Assembly: GCA_001314805.1 (NCBI GenBank)
Contig: LJSY01000002.1
Location: 1 to 64,000, forward strand
From: Rhodobacteraceae bacterium HLUCCO18
GTDB taxonomy: Bacteria; Pseudomonadota; Alphaproteobacteria; Rhodobacterales; Rhodobacteraceae
DNA length: 64,000 nucleotides
Direction of reading: 5' to 3'
A program made the translations under genes and the position numbers. Under the pieces are notes generated by a model. That model worked only from the letters and a program-made list of their open reading frames with translations. It ran no database searches and was not told the DNA's origin. This document shows positions 9,137-17,995 of the stretch, in pieces; position 1 is the stretch's first letter; each line of letters opens with the position of its first letter.

Positions 9137-9601
9137 ATGGATCTCTCGTCATTGCTGAAGCCGGAGGCCGTGCGCGTGCTGTCCGATATCAGCAGCAAGA
9201 AGCGACTCCTGCAGTCGATCGCGGACATGGCCGAGGGCCTGATCGGCCTGCCGATGTCGCAGATCTTCGACGCGCTTCAGGAACGCGAAAGCCTGGGGCC
9301 GACGGGCGTGGGAAATGGCGTCGCCCTGCCCCATGCGCGGCTTTCGGCGCTGACCAAGGTGCATGGCGCGTTTATCCGGCTCGAGAAACCGGTGGACTTC
9401 GAGGCGGCGGACAAACAGCCCGTCGATCTGGTCTTTGCGCTTTTTGCGCCGACCGATACGGGCGTCGATCACCTCAAGGCGCTGGCGCTGGTATCCCGGA
9501 CGCTGAGGGATCAGACCCTGTGCAACAAGCTGCGTGCCAACGGCGATCCTGCGACGCTCTATACCATCCTGACCGAAGCGGCCGAGACCAAGGCGGCGTG
9601 A
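9137..9601 (+). CDS. ptsN: Nitrogen-regulatory PTS EIIA protein PtsN
   Basis: This is the EIIA-Ntr phosphocarrier of the regulatory nitrogen-related phosphotransferase chain, which controls K+ and nitrogen functions and does not transport sugar. In the 154 residues the phospho-accepting histidine is in GVALPHARL (about residue 73). The surrounding EIIA fold is complete, including the VDLVFALFAP strand. The start at 9137 has an AGGGGA site. Its stop meets the convergent sulfotransferase gene inside a shared hairpin. Confidence 0.95.
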   Translation: MDLSSLLKPEAVRVLSDISSKKRLLQSIADMAEGLIGLPMSQIFDALQERESLGPTGVGNGVALPHARLSALTKVHGAFIRLEKPVDFEAADKQPVDLVFALFAPTDTGVDHLKALALVSRTLRDQTLCNKLRANGDPATLYTILTEAAETKAA

Positions 9602-9619
9602 CGTATCCCTGTCACGCCG
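9594..9619. terminator. Hairpin shared by ptsN and the convergent sulfotransferase gene
   Basis: A perfect 9-bp inverted repeat (CGGCGTGAC at 9594-9602, GTCACGCCG at 9611-9619) with an 8-base loop spans the end of ptsN and the stop of the opposite gene. There is no clear T-run on either side, so it is either a weak bidirectional terminator or an mRNA 3'-end stabiliser. Confidence 0.5.
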
Positions 9620-11009
9620 TCTCGGACATCGAAAAACCGAACTGTATGAAATCCTTGCGGTAGGCGTCGAAGACGGCCTTGCGCAGATCATGGTTCGCCA
9701 GACAGGCGCGCCACGCCGCGTCGGTTTCAGCGTCGTCCGGCCAGCCGGGTGCCTGTAGCCCCATCGCGGCGGCCAGATGCGCAAGGCCTGTCGCCGCGTC
9801 CCTTTCCCGGATGATGCGTTGCGGCAGGACCACGAGGGCGGCGGCCTGCAGCAGTGCGGCCTGCGTCGTCCACTCGGCCTGCGCCTTCAGGCTGTCCCGA
9901 CCCGTCAGGCTGCCTTTCAAGGCTGCGACGAACGCCAGCATCGCTTCGGGCGCCGGGCGGGTGAAATCTACCTTGTGACGCTCCGACAGAATAGCGCGGA
10001 TTTCCGCGCCGCGCGCGTCCCCGGCCTGCTGCAGATCGCGATAGGCCCGCAAAACCCTGAGCAGGGGATGGCGCACGAGGGTGAAGCTTGCGAAGCCGGG
10101 ATGCGTCCGCATCCATTTGCGCAGATCCTTCTGGGTCATTCCGGTCAGAAGACCCTCGCGCCCCACGCCACCGATCTCCGCCATCCAGTCCAGCACCGGT
10201 TCGACCGGCGCGCCGGCGACCGGCAGGAACAGCAGTCCGGCGTCGGGATGGGCCACGAAACCGGGCACGCCGGGCGGGCGCGGTACCTCGCCATCGGTGA
10301 TCCGATCCAGTCCGAACCGGTCGATCCGGGCAAGCGCCGCCTCCATCTCGGCCGCGTTCTCGACCTTGTCCCAGATCGCGCCGGGATTCTGGCGTTTCAG
10401 ACGCTGAGAGGCCGCCTCCAGACGATGACCGGACCCCAGAAACCCGGCCAGCCCGTTAAGGATATCGACGTCGTTTATGTCGTCGTACCGGATGTGGAAC
10501 GCGGTTTGCCCCGTGACCTGCAGCCCGTGGCGAAGCCTGTCGCGAAAACCGGCCCAGTCGGCCAGCATCTGGCCGAATTCACCCGCGTCGAAGGTGATCC
10601 TGTCCGTTTTCGCGTGTTTTACGTCCGTCAGCCGCCATTGCCCCGTCGCCGTGGCGATCTTGCGGCTGACATAGCTGTCGAGCGGGTTGCGCGTGAGAAG
10701 CACCTTGGCGATGCGACGGTCGGTCAGGATGCGCTCCAAGACCCTCGGGTCATGGTCGTGGAAGAACCGGAACCCCGGCAGCGGGCCGTTTTCGGCGATC
10801 ATCGCGTCCACGAGACCCACCGGATCACGCTCCCGCCGGGCCATGTCGAAGCCCAGAAGCTCGAACTGGTTGTGCCGCCCGATGAAGACCGGGTTGAACA
10901 GCTCCCCGTGACAGCGGACGTCCGCAAGTCCATTGAGGCTTTCCTCGAGGTGGTTCGACCCTGTCCGCATCTCCGCGAAGATCACGAAGGCATCGTATCG
11001 CCGGTCCAT
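9612..11009 (-). CDS. Two-part PAPS-dependent sulfotransferase-like protein
   Basis: Sulfotransferases move sulfate from PAPS to sugars or lipids. The first half of the 465 residues looks like the Stf0 type: FAEMRTGSNHLEESL (residues 11-25) carries the 5'-phosphosulfate loop, and LLTRNPLDSYVS (about 105-116) the 3'-phosphate contact. The second half (about 245-465) contains FTLVRHPLLRVLRAY, which looks like another sulfotransferase core but lacks an obvious PAPS loop of its own. The protein may therefore be a fusion with one active half. It is the last gene of a glycosyltransferase run that begins with cysQ, so a glycan substrate is likely but unproven. Confidence 0.72.
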   Translation of the reverse strand: MDRRYDAFVIFAEMRTGSNHLEESLNGLADVRCHGELFNPVFIGRHNQFELLGFDMARRERDPVGLVDAMIAENGPLPGFRFFHDHDPRVLERILTDRRIAKVLLTRNPLDSYVSRKIATATGQWRLTDVKHAKTDRITFDAGEFGQMLADWAGFRDRLRHGLQVTGQTAFHIRYDDINDVDILNGLAGFLGSGHRLEAASQRLKRQNPGAIWDKVENAAEMEAALARIDRFGLDRITDGEVPRPPGVPGFVAHPDAGLLFLPVAGAPVEPVLDWMAEIGGVGREGLLTGMTQKDLRKWMRTHPGFASFTLVRHPLLRVLRAYRDLQQAGDARGAEIRAILSERHKVDFTRPAPEAMLAFVAALKGSLTGRDSLKAQAEWTTQAALLQAAALVVLPQRIIRERDAATGLAHLAAAMGLQAPGWPDDAETDAAWRACLANHDLRKAVFDAYRKDFIQFGFSMSETA

Positions 11010-11012
11010 GTC

Positions 11013-12716
11013 CTACCTCACCAGGTAAGGACGGTGGGTGTCGGCCGGGCGCGGATCGTCGCCGTATCCTTCCTGCGGGAAATCACCGACGAGGAACGGG
11101 TTCATGCCCTGGTTTCTGAGGCTTTGCAGGAATTGTGGGAAACCTTCGAGTTTGGCCATACGGGGCGCCTCGGTCAGCCGCTGGACGGGCGCGCCTTCCA
11201 TGGCGTCGAGAATGCCTTGCAGGTTTTCCATCGGTTCCTCGAGGAAATCGGCCAACGTCCAGATGCGGATATCGGCGCGGCGGCTGCGGTCACGCAGGGT
11301 TTCCACGAATTCCGCCTCGGTCCGCTGCAGGCGCGCGGCCTCGGTCCGGATATGCGAGAAATTGCGGTTCGACGCGAAAAGCCGCACCGCCCAGGCGCCC
11401 GTGATGACCGAGATCTGCGCATTGTGGTCATTGGCCATGAAGACGCAGGGGCGCTGGTTGTCCTGCGGGCCGAACATGAACACCTGCCGCTCGCCCCGCG
11501 TGTTCCAGATAAGGTTCGTCAGGAACGCCTCGGGGTTGTAATCCCGCAGCTTGGCCGACGCGCTCAGCCCGCCCGCATAGGTGTCTGCACCCCCGGCGAA
11601 CCGGGCGCGGCGCGGCGCGAAAAGGTTGGCATGCACCGTCGTGCCCAGCCGGCGCGACAACCACGCCTCGAAATCCTGGAACAGGTCGTTGAAGCCGTGA
11701 AACACTGAATAGGGTCCGGCGGTGACCCCGTTTTCCCAGCCGGGGTTGGGGAAACGGCTATGCATATAGAGCCCCGGACGCCCCCGCGTGCGCCGCTCCA
11801 GCGCCTTGGAGAACACGCGGTCGATCTTGCCGGGCGCCGGTTCCGCCATCCGGTCGCCGCTGTGTTCCGCGCTCAGGAAGGTGCGATAGAGCCGGTCGGC
11901 CCGGGGCCAGACCTTGCGCGCCACGAAACAGTCGGATCGGCGCAGCAGGTGAAGGTGATCGTCGTAGAAGACATGCGGTTTGCCCTGGAAATCGAATTTC
12001 GACAGGGTGAGCGACCGGCTTTCGATCCGGCGGCCGTAATTGCGCACCAGCGTCTGGTAATAGCTTTCGTCCGGGATCCAGACATACTTGAAATACCGGT
12101 CCAATTCCCTGCGGCGCGGGTCCTCGAGGATCGCCGACAGGGTCTGCCGGGTCAGGCACCACCACTGGCTACCCAGGTGCGGCGTGATCCCCTCCGGCAC
12201 CTCGCGGCGGCGACCGGTCTTGCGCTGAAACTCCACGTAGCGGTCGAAGAGAAAGCGCTGGCGCTTCCACGAGAACGGAAAGCGGAATTCGAAACGCTCC
12301 TCGTTGAGGCCGCCGACGGTCCAGTCGACCTCGCTGATGGTGACGCTCTCGATGAAATCCGTCATCGGGCGCGCGGCGAGGTAGGAGCGCAGTTCCTCCA
12401 CCGGGCGCAGCGGCAGACAGGAGCCCGAGGCAAGATAGACATGCCGGACCGAGGGAAACTCCGCCAGAAGCATCTCGCTTGCGGTCTGGCTGGCCTTCAC
12501 CAGGGACCAAGTCCCCCATTCGCAACGGTGGCGCTTGCAGAAGCGCACATTGTCCAGATCGCTCAGGGATTGCCGAAACTCGTTGAACGCGTCACGGGGA
12601 ACCGACCGATCCACATGGATCACGATGGGGCACTCGCGTTCCGCCCAGTGCCGCGCCACCTGTGCGGCGCGATGCAGGGCGGTGTGGCAGATCATGGCGA
12701 AGCCCAGCGTGCTCAT
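11013..12716 (-). CDS. GT14-type beta-1,6-N-acetylglucosaminyltransferase-like protein with long C-terminal domain
   Basis: The N-terminal 270 residues resemble core-2/I-branching glycosyltransferases (family GT14): FAMICHT start, IVIHVDRSV, the VYLASGSCLPLRPV segment and SQWWCLTR then PDESYYQTL, which are family landmarks. The remaining roughly 300 residues match no enzyme I know and correspond to what is usually labelled DUF5928. I place the start at ATG 12716, overlapping the stop of the upstream glycosyltransferase by four bases, because a longer frame would run inside that gene. The product is 567 residues and probably cytoplasmic. Confidence 0.78.
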   Translation of the reverse strand: MSTLGFAMICHTALHRAAQVARHWAERECPIVIHVDRSVPRDAFNEFRQSLSDLDNVRFCKRHRCEWGTWSLVKASQTASEMLLAEFPSVRHVYLASGSCLPLRPVEELRSYLAARPMTDFIESVTISEVDWTVGGLNEERFEFRFPFSWKRQRFLFDRYVEFQRKTGRRREVPEGITPHLGSQWWCLTRQTLSAILEDPRRRELDRYFKYVWIPDESYYQTLVRNYGRRIESRSLTLSKFDFQGKPHVFYDDHLHLLRRSDCFVARKVWPRADRLYRTFLSAEHSGDRMAEPAPGKIDRVFSKALERRTRGRPGLYMHSRFPNPGWENGVTAGPYSVFHGFNDLFQDFEAWLSRRLGTTVHANLFAPRRARFAGGADTYAGGLSASAKLRDYNPEAFLTNLIWNTRGERQVFMFGPQDNQRPCVFMANDHNAQISVITGAWAVRLFASNRNFSHIRTEAARLQRTEAEFVETLRDRSRRADIRIWTLADFLEEPMENLQGILDAMEGAPVQRLTEAPRMAKLEGFPQFLQSLRNQGMNPFLVGDFPQEGYGDDPRPADTHRPYLVR

Positions 12717-13723
12717 GCCCAGTTCCCCTTGGACATGAGGCCGAGGATCTCGAGCTGGCGCCAGTTGATGTAGCGTTCGGACCACCGGGTCCAGAGATCG
12801 GGGTTCTGCGACAGCCCGTCGTAATAGGCCTTGTATTCCGCGCTCGCCGCGTAGTGCTGGCCGCGCTCCATCTCTTCGGCGGCCTTTTCGGGGAAGGTCG
12901 ACAGGAACTTCGCGTGCAGCAGGACACCCGAGGTCTTTTCCCCGCCCCATTCGTCGAACACGAGGTTCAGGCCGCGCGGCAGAAGCATGTGGGTGGAGCT
13001 TGAATAAGCGAAACCCTTCTGCCAGCGCACCAGCGGGATCTTGTTGAGCGCCGGCGCGCGTTCGGGGGTTTCGGCGAAGAACTTGCGCGCGCGCGGACCG
13101 CCCTGGATCCAGAGGTTTCCGTAGGTCCAGTTCCGTTCGATCATGTAATTGCCCGCGTCGAACCAGCAGGCGATGTCGAACGGGTTCTGCCCGTCGGCGC
13201 AGGGCTGCGCGGTGATCGGACCCTTGGGATACATGTCGAGCACCATGGCGCCGAAGCTTTTCACCGAGGACGCATCGAGCCAGTCGCAGAGCGCGGGCAA
13301 GGGCCGCGTGTCCGAGAACGGATAGACGAGGAATTCATCGGGATCGACCGTCAGACACCAATGCCCGGTGCCATGCAGCCTGAGCAGGCGGTTCATCCAG
13401 TCGATGCCGAACCGGGCGCGCTTGTAGCTTTCGGGCGTGGTCCAGACGGAACAGTCGGGCTGTTCGGCGAGATATTCGCGCGATCCGTCGTCACTGTCGT
13501 TGTCGACGAAGAGGAAATGGGACACGCCCCGCTCGCGGTAGTAGCCGAGGAAGTATTTCAGGCGCGGCCACTCGTTGCGCAGGGTGGCGAAGCACAGGAT
13601 GTCATCGGGGCGGATCGCGTCGGTCCGGTCGGCGACATGCAACAGGGACTGCCCCTTCCGCCATGCGCGGACGAGGTACTTCTTGCGCTCGAGGCGCAGT
13701 GCATAGCGCTGCACCGCCTTCAT
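12713..13723 (-). CDS. Family 2 glycosyltransferase
   Basis: A 336-residue GT-A fold enzyme of the Glyco_tranf_2_4 type. Visible landmarks are CFATLRNEWPRLKYFLGYYRERGV (N-terminal nucleotide-sugar region, about 44-67), FVDNDSDDGS (about 72-81) and the metal-binding DPDEFLVYP (about 127-135). It starts one base before the previous gene's stop region and ends overlapping the next start by four bases. Position in the run argues for a role in a surface glycan; sugar donor and acceptor are unknown. Confidence 0.82.
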   Translation of the reverse strand: MKAVQRYALRLERKKYLVRAWRKGQSLLHVADRTDAIRPDDILCFATLRNEWPRLKYFLGYYRERGVSHFLFVDNDSDDGSREYLAEQPDCSVWTTPESYKRARFGIDWMNRLLRLHGTGHWCLTVDPDEFLVYPFSDTRPLPALCDWLDASSVKSFGAMVLDMYPKGPITAQPCADGQNPFDIACWFDAGNYMIERNWTYGNLWIQGGPRARKFFAETPERAPALNKIPLVRWQKGFAYSSSTHMLLPRGLNLVFDEWGGEKTSGVLLHAKFLSTFPEKAAEEMERGQHYAASAEYKAYYDGLSQNPDLWTRWSERYINWRQLEILGLMSKGNWA

Positions 13724-14968
13724 TCATGGCCTTTCTGCTCGATCCCGCGACTCAGCCAGGGCCGCGGCTACCGTTCCGAAGTGATCCTGCCATCCGGGCC
13801 GTCCGGCGGATCGTTCCCGCGATCCGTCCAGATTGCCCGACATCCGTTTTTTTATCGTTTCAACCCAAGAATAGACGTCGTTTGGCTCCACGTAAACGGC
13901 ATCCGCGCCCAATCCGGACCGCAGGACCGGCAGATCGGAACAAATCGGCAAGAGACCATGGGCCAGCGCCTCGTGAGGGGGCAGGCCGAAGCCTTCGGCG
14001 AGGGACGGATAGAGGAGCGTGTCTGCCAGCCGGTACGCCTCCGCAAGCGCATCGTCCCCGGCCGCGGTGTCAAGGAAAACGGTCTTTCCGAACTGCGCGT
14101 GCGCCCCGATCTCCTCAGCGATCTCGGCGCCGCGCCAGCCCGTCTGGCCGAGGATATCCAGCCTCGGCAGCTCTCCGGGGGGCAAGTCCTGCGCGAGGAT
14201 ACTCCACGCCTTCAGAAGCACCGCGTGGTTTTTCCGGGGCTCCAGGGTGCCGACCATCAGAAAGCGTCCCGCGCCCGATTTCATAGCCACGGGCATGGCT
14301 CGCACCGGCACCCCGATCTCGGCGCGGATGACCCGGGGGCCGCCGGACGGCCAATGGGCCGCGAGCGCGCGCTCCGTGTCCTCCGACACCGCGACGACCA
14401 ATGAGGCGTTCCCAGCCACCTGGGCGATCCGCCCGGCGAGCCGGGCGGGCTGTTTCGGGGGAACGAGCTCCGGGTGAGTGACGGGGATGAGGTCGTGGAT
14501 CACGACGACCACCTCGGCGCCGCTCCGACGCATCGCGCCCAGAACCCGCGCGGTGTGATTGCTGTGACCCGGATTGACGTAAATGCGCGCCCCGTGCCTC
14601 CGGGCCATCGCCGCAAGCCCCCAGGGCGGACAACGGTCGATCGCATGACCGCGCAGCATCGCCTCGGCCCTGTGCCTGGGTCGCGCGCCGCGTCCCGTCA
14701 GCCGCGACCACGTGTCGGCGCGGCCCAACCCGGCGCCGCCGTCGCGCATCCGGGCGACAAGCGCGCGCACGCCCTTTGGTGGCAACAGGAGAAACCCCCG
14801 CGTCGTGCGGCAGAGCCCGCGCATCTGCGGGTTCACGGTCAGCAGGTGATCCGCCCAGGCAAGTTCGACACGGTCGATGCCGGTGGGCGCGGCCTGCCCC
14901 ACCCGCGTCAGCGTCCGTGTCAGATCGAGCCAGACCGCGCCGTTCGAGAGGGCGTCACCCGCCGGCAC
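13724..14968 (-). CDS. Family 4 (GT1-type) glycosyltransferase
   Basis: A retaining GT-B fold glycosyltransferase of 414 residues. The C-terminal nucleotide-binding half is clear: GTLEPRKNHAVLLKAW (about 256-271), then EGFGLPPHEALAHGLLPIC (about 338-356) with the donor-binding EX7E pattern. The N-terminal half carries VVVIHDLIPVTHPELVPP, typical of mannosyl- or rhamnosyl-transferases. It begins 13 bp after galU and abuts the next glycosyltransferase gene, so it is part of the same operon. The sugar specificity cannot be read from sequence. Confidence 0.85.
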   Translation of the reverse strand: MPAGDALSNGAVWLDLTRTLTRVGQAAPTGIDRVELAWADHLLTVNPQMRGLCRTTRGFLLLPPKGVRALVARMRDGGAGLGRADTWSRLTGRGARPRHRAEAMLRGHAIDRCPPWGLAAMARRHGARIYVNPGHSNHTARVLGAMRRSGAEVVVVIHDLIPVTHPELVPPKQPARLAGRIAQVAGNASLVVAVSEDTERALAAHWPSGGPRVIRAEIGVPVRAMPVAMKSGAGRFLMVGTLEPRKNHAVLLKAWSILAQDLPPGELPRLDILGQTGWRGAEIAEEIGAHAQFGKTVFLDTAAGDDALAEAYRLADTLLYPSLAEGFGLPPHEALAHGLLPICSDLPVLRSGLGADAVYVEPNDVYSWVETIKKRMSGNLDGSRERSAGRPGWQDHFGTVAAALAESRDRAERP

Positions 14969-14981
14969 CCAGCCCTGCCCG

Positions 14982-15875
14982 TCATTGCGCGGCGTTGCGC
15001 ACCGACAGCATGTCGGTCAGGAAATCGGTGAACTCGTCCCGCAGATCTTCGCGCGCCATGGCGAAAGCCACGGTCGCCTGAAGGAAACCGGCCTTGGACC
15101 CGCAGTCGAACCGCTGGCCCCGGAACCGGAACCCGTAGACGTTTTCGGAATTCTCGATCTCCTGCGCGATGGCATCGGTCAGCTGGATTTCTCCGCCGGC
15201 GCCGGACTTGAGCTTGTTGAGGTTCGACATGACCTGCGGGCTGAGGATGTAGCGGCCGATCACCGCAAGGTTCGACGGCGCCTCGCCGATCTTGGGCTTC
15301 TCGACCATGCCCTTCACGGAAACGACCGAGCCCATGTCCTCCTTCACATCGAGCATGCCATAGGCGTTCGTCCGGTTGTCGGGCACTTCCATCGCGGCGA
15401 CCATGTTGCCGCCAAGCTCTGCATAGGCCTCGACCATCTGTTGCAGGCAGGGCGTTTCGGCGGCGATGACGTCATCGGGAAGTATGACCGCGAAGGGCTC
15501 GTTGGCCAGAAGACGGCGGGCGCACCAGACCGCGTGGCCGAGCCCCAGCGGCTTGTGCTGCCGGATATAGGCGATGGCGCCACTGTCCATGTTGGTCGAC
15601 TTGAGCGTTTCCAGAAGCTCGGTCTTGCCCTTCTTGCGAAGCTGATTCTCGAGTTCGGGAGAATGGTCGAAGTAATCCTCCAGCGCGGACTTGCCCCGGC
15701 TGGTCACGAAGATGAATTCCTTGATGCCCGCCGCCCTTGCCTCGTCGATCGCGTACTGGATCAAAGGTCGGTCGACGAGGGTCATGATCTCCTTGGGTAC
15801 CGATTTCGTCGCCGGCAGGAACCGCGTTCCCAGACCCGCGACCGGAAAAATCGCTTTCGTGACCCGTTTTTTCAT
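14982..15875 (-). CDS. galU: UTP-glucose-1-phosphate uridylyltransferase
   Basis: GalU makes UDP-glucose from UTP and glucose 1-phosphate, feeding surface polysaccharides and osmolytes. The 297 residues start KKRVTKAIFPVAGLGTRFLPATK, the nucleotide-binding signature, followed by SVPKEIMTLVDRP, the GLGHAVWCAR segment and VKGMVEKPK, all diagnostic. It is flanked by glycosyltransferases on both sides, so it probably supplies the donor for them. A 78-bp gap upstream (15876-15953) could hold its own promoter. Confidence 0.95.
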   Translation of the reverse strand: MKKRVTKAIFPVAGLGTRFLPATKSVPKEIMTLVDRPLIQYAIDEARAAGIKEFIFVTSRGKSALEDYFDHSPELENQLRKKGKTELLETLKSTNMDSGAIAYIRQHKPLGLGHAVWCARRLLANEPFAVILPDDVIAAETPCLQQMVEAYAELGGNMVAAMEVPDNRTNAYGMLDVKEDMGSVVSVKGMVEKPKIGEAPSNLAVIGRYILSPQVMSNLNKLKSGAGGEIQLTDAIAQEIENSENVYGFRFRGQRFDCGSKAGFLQATVAFAMAREDLRDEFTDFLTDMLSVRNAAQ

Positions 15876-15953
15876 CTTCGCCTCGTACTGGTGAGCGTGA
15901 CAAACGAACCCTGTGCCGTTTCCACGCGATAATTGGCCCTAGTTACCGAATCG

Positions 15954-17198
15954 TTAACGCATCCGGAACTCCACATGCGGATCATCCGCGAACCTTGTGG
16001 CAGCGATGCGGCGGAGTTCTTCGGAGAGCCGCGTTTTTGCGCTCCAAAGCTGAAATCTTGACGATTTCCTGTCGGACCGACCATAGAGGCCTCCCCTCTG
16101 CTCCCACCATCCGCCCTCGGTAAAACGCACCTTGTGCGCCCTTGGTGTGGGGTCGAACAGAAACACAGTGACACGACTGCCCGCCCTTGTCAGCCTCTCA
16201 GCCTCGGCGCGAAGGCGGGCGGCATGCACCCACCATCCGCCAAGCACCACGTCACCCTCGACCGGCATTTCGGTCACGGGAAGAAAATCCCCGGTTCGGT
16301 TCGGGATCGCCTGCGTCGAGTGCGCGCGTGTCCGCCCGTCCTCGATCCCCTCACCCAGGCTGTGCATGAGCGTTTCGACATCCCGCGCCCCGAGCTTGCG
16401 TTTGCGCACCAGCCGGAACAGTCGCGCGCGCTGATCCTCGGCCAGTTGCCGCAGTGCCGGATCCATCTCGTCCGGGGCATGTTTTCGCAGGAAGACGGTC
16501 GTCGACGCGCCGATATCATGGAGGCTCAACGGCACCCGGTCCGCCGTGCGCCGCGCGCTGGCCGCGAAGGCGTGATGCACCTGCGCCGAGGGTAGCCACG
16601 TGGCGGCGTGTCCGGCTTCGGCGAGACGCAGGGCGAGGTCGGTGTCGTCGAGAAAGAAGCGGAACGCGGGATCGAAGCCACCCAGCGCGTCGAGGACGTC
16701 GCGGCGAATGGCCATGTTCGTGCCGTGAAGCTTTAGGACCGTTCCATCCGGCATGGGACCGTCAGGATCGTCGAGCGGCGTATCGCGACCTTGCCGGTCC
16801 ACCGCCACCGGCCCCCATTGCAGGGAAATCCCGTTCCGACCCAGAACGGGGCCGGTCACCGCGGCACGGGCGGGCGAGGCATGAAAGGCGCGCGTGATCG
16901 CCTCGGCCCAGGTCGGTTCGGGCACCGCGTCGTCATCGATGAAGGCGACAATCTCGCCGGCGGCCTGCGCGATCCCGTCATTGCGGGCCTGCGCGAGATT
17001 GGCCTCAGCCTGCAGAACCGTCCTGATCCGTCCGGCATCGGGCAGACGCGCGACTGCCTCCAGACCTTCCTTGTCAGCGACGACGACCGCTTCCAGCCGG
17101 ACCCGCGCGCTCTGGCTGAGCGCCATCAGACACCGCCGCAGCGCGCCGGGCCGCCCATGGCTGGCCACGACCACGCTGAGCGACGGCGCATCGGTCAT
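15954..17198 (-). CDS. Family 2 glycosyltransferase with extra C-terminal domain
   Basis: The first 230 residues form a GT-A glycosyltransferase: SVVVASHGRPGALRRCL (about 7-23), AQARNDGIAQAAGEIVAFIDDDAVP with the DxD-like metal site (about 83-107) and FDPAFRFFLDDTDLALRLAEAGH (about 193-215). The last 180 residues are charged and unassigned, including VVLGGWWVHAARLRAEAERL. ATG at 17198 is chosen because it overlaps the kdsB stop by four bases; a longer frame lies inside kdsB. Length is 414 residues. Acceptor unknown. Confidence 0.8.
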   Translation of the reverse strand: MTDAPSLSVVVASHGRPGALRRCLMALSQSARVRLEAVVVADKEGLEAVARLPDAGRIRTVLQAEANLAQARNDGIAQAAGEIVAFIDDDAVPEPTWAEAITRAFHASPARAAVTGPVLGRNGISLQWGPVAVDRQGRDTPLDDPDGPMPDGTVLKLHGTNMAIRRDVLDALGGFDPAFRFFLDDTDLALRLAEAGHAATWLPSAQVHHAFAASARRTADRVPLSLHDIGASTTVFLRKHAPDEMDPALRQLAEDQRARLFRLVRKRKLGARDVETLMHSLGEGIEDGRTRAHSTQAIPNRTGDFLPVTEMPVEGDVVLGGWWVHAARLRAEAERLTRAGSRVTVFLFDPTPRAHKVRFTEGGWWEQRGGLYGRSDRKSSRFQLWSAKTRLSEELRRIAATRFADDPHVEFRMR

Positions 17199-17995
17199 TC
17201 CATGCCCATCTCGGCCATCATCGCCTCGATCCGGGGAATGTCCTCGGGGTTGTTCAGCTCCCAGAACTTGCGCCCGCGGGCCTCCACCTCGACGCAAAGG
17301 ACCTTGTGGCCCGCCTCGAGGAACCGCAGCTGTTCGAGGCCTTCGAGGTCTTCCAGCGGTCCGACTGTCCAGTCAGGATAGGCATGCAGCGCCCAAGGCC
17401 GGTAGGCATAGACCCCGACATGGTGAAAGACCGGAGTCTCTTCCGCGTCGGCGTAGTCCTGCGCGGTGAAGGGGATTACCTCCTTCGAGAAGTAAAGCGC
17501 GCGGCGTGCGCTGTCGCAGACCGCCGTGGTGCCGCCGACGCGACCCGCGGCCCGGTCGGCCTTGAGCGCGCGAAGCGTCGCCCCGTCGCAGCGCAGGATC
17601 GGCGTCGCCAGCGCGGCCTGGCTGTCGGCGCCGAGGCCCTCGATCAGCGCCTCGAGAAACCAGGCCGGGGTCAGCGGCGCGTCGCCCTGCAGGTTCACGA
17701 CCATCTCGACCCCGTCGCCCAGAAGGCCCAGCGCCTCGGCGCAGCGCTCGGTGCCGTTGCGGCAGGTCTCGGACGTCATCAGGACATCGGCGCCAAACCC
17801 GCGGGCGGCTTCGGCGATCCGGTCATCATCGGTGGCGACGTAGACGGCATCGAAGCGGTCGACTTCAAGGGCGGCACGCCATGTGCGATCGATCAGGCTC
17901 CGCGCTTCACCACCTGCGCCCCGCAGGAGCGCCAGCGGCTTTCCGGGGAACCGGACCGACGGATAGCGCGCGGGGATGACGCAGACGGTCGTCAC
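17195..17995 (-). CDS. kdsB: 3-deoxy-manno-octulosonate cytidylyltransferase
   Basis: KdsB activates Kdo as CMP-Kdo for LPS core or for capsular polysaccharides that carry Kdo. The 266 residues contain VIPARYPSVRFPGKPLAL (residues 5-22), VATDDDRIAEAARGFG and VVNLQGDAPL (about 108). The last reads DAPL where most KdsB proteins have DEPL, so a related cytidylyltransferase of the capsule-type clade is possible. GTG at 17995 overlaps the cysQ stop (GTGA). Its presence in this run suggests a Kdo-containing glycan or linker. Confidence 0.85.
   Translation of the reverse strand: MTTVCVIPARYPSVRFPGKPLALLRGAGGEARSLIDRTWRAALEVDRFDAVYVATDDDRIAEAARGFGADVLMTSETCRNGTERCAEALGLLGDGVEMVVNLQGDAPLTPAWFLEALIEGLGADSQAALATPILRCDGATLRALKADRAAGRVGGTTAVCDSARRALYFSKEVIPFTAQDYADAEETPVFHHVGVYAYRPWALHAYPDWTVGPLEDLEGLEQLRFLEAGHKVLCVEVEARGRKFWELNNPEDIPRIEAMMAEMGME

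Noticed and set aside
9777-11708. Plus-strand frame of 643 codons across the sulfotransferase and glycosyltransferase genes
   Set aside because: It spans two minus-strand genes with good motifs and overlapping coupling signals and shows no domain of its own.
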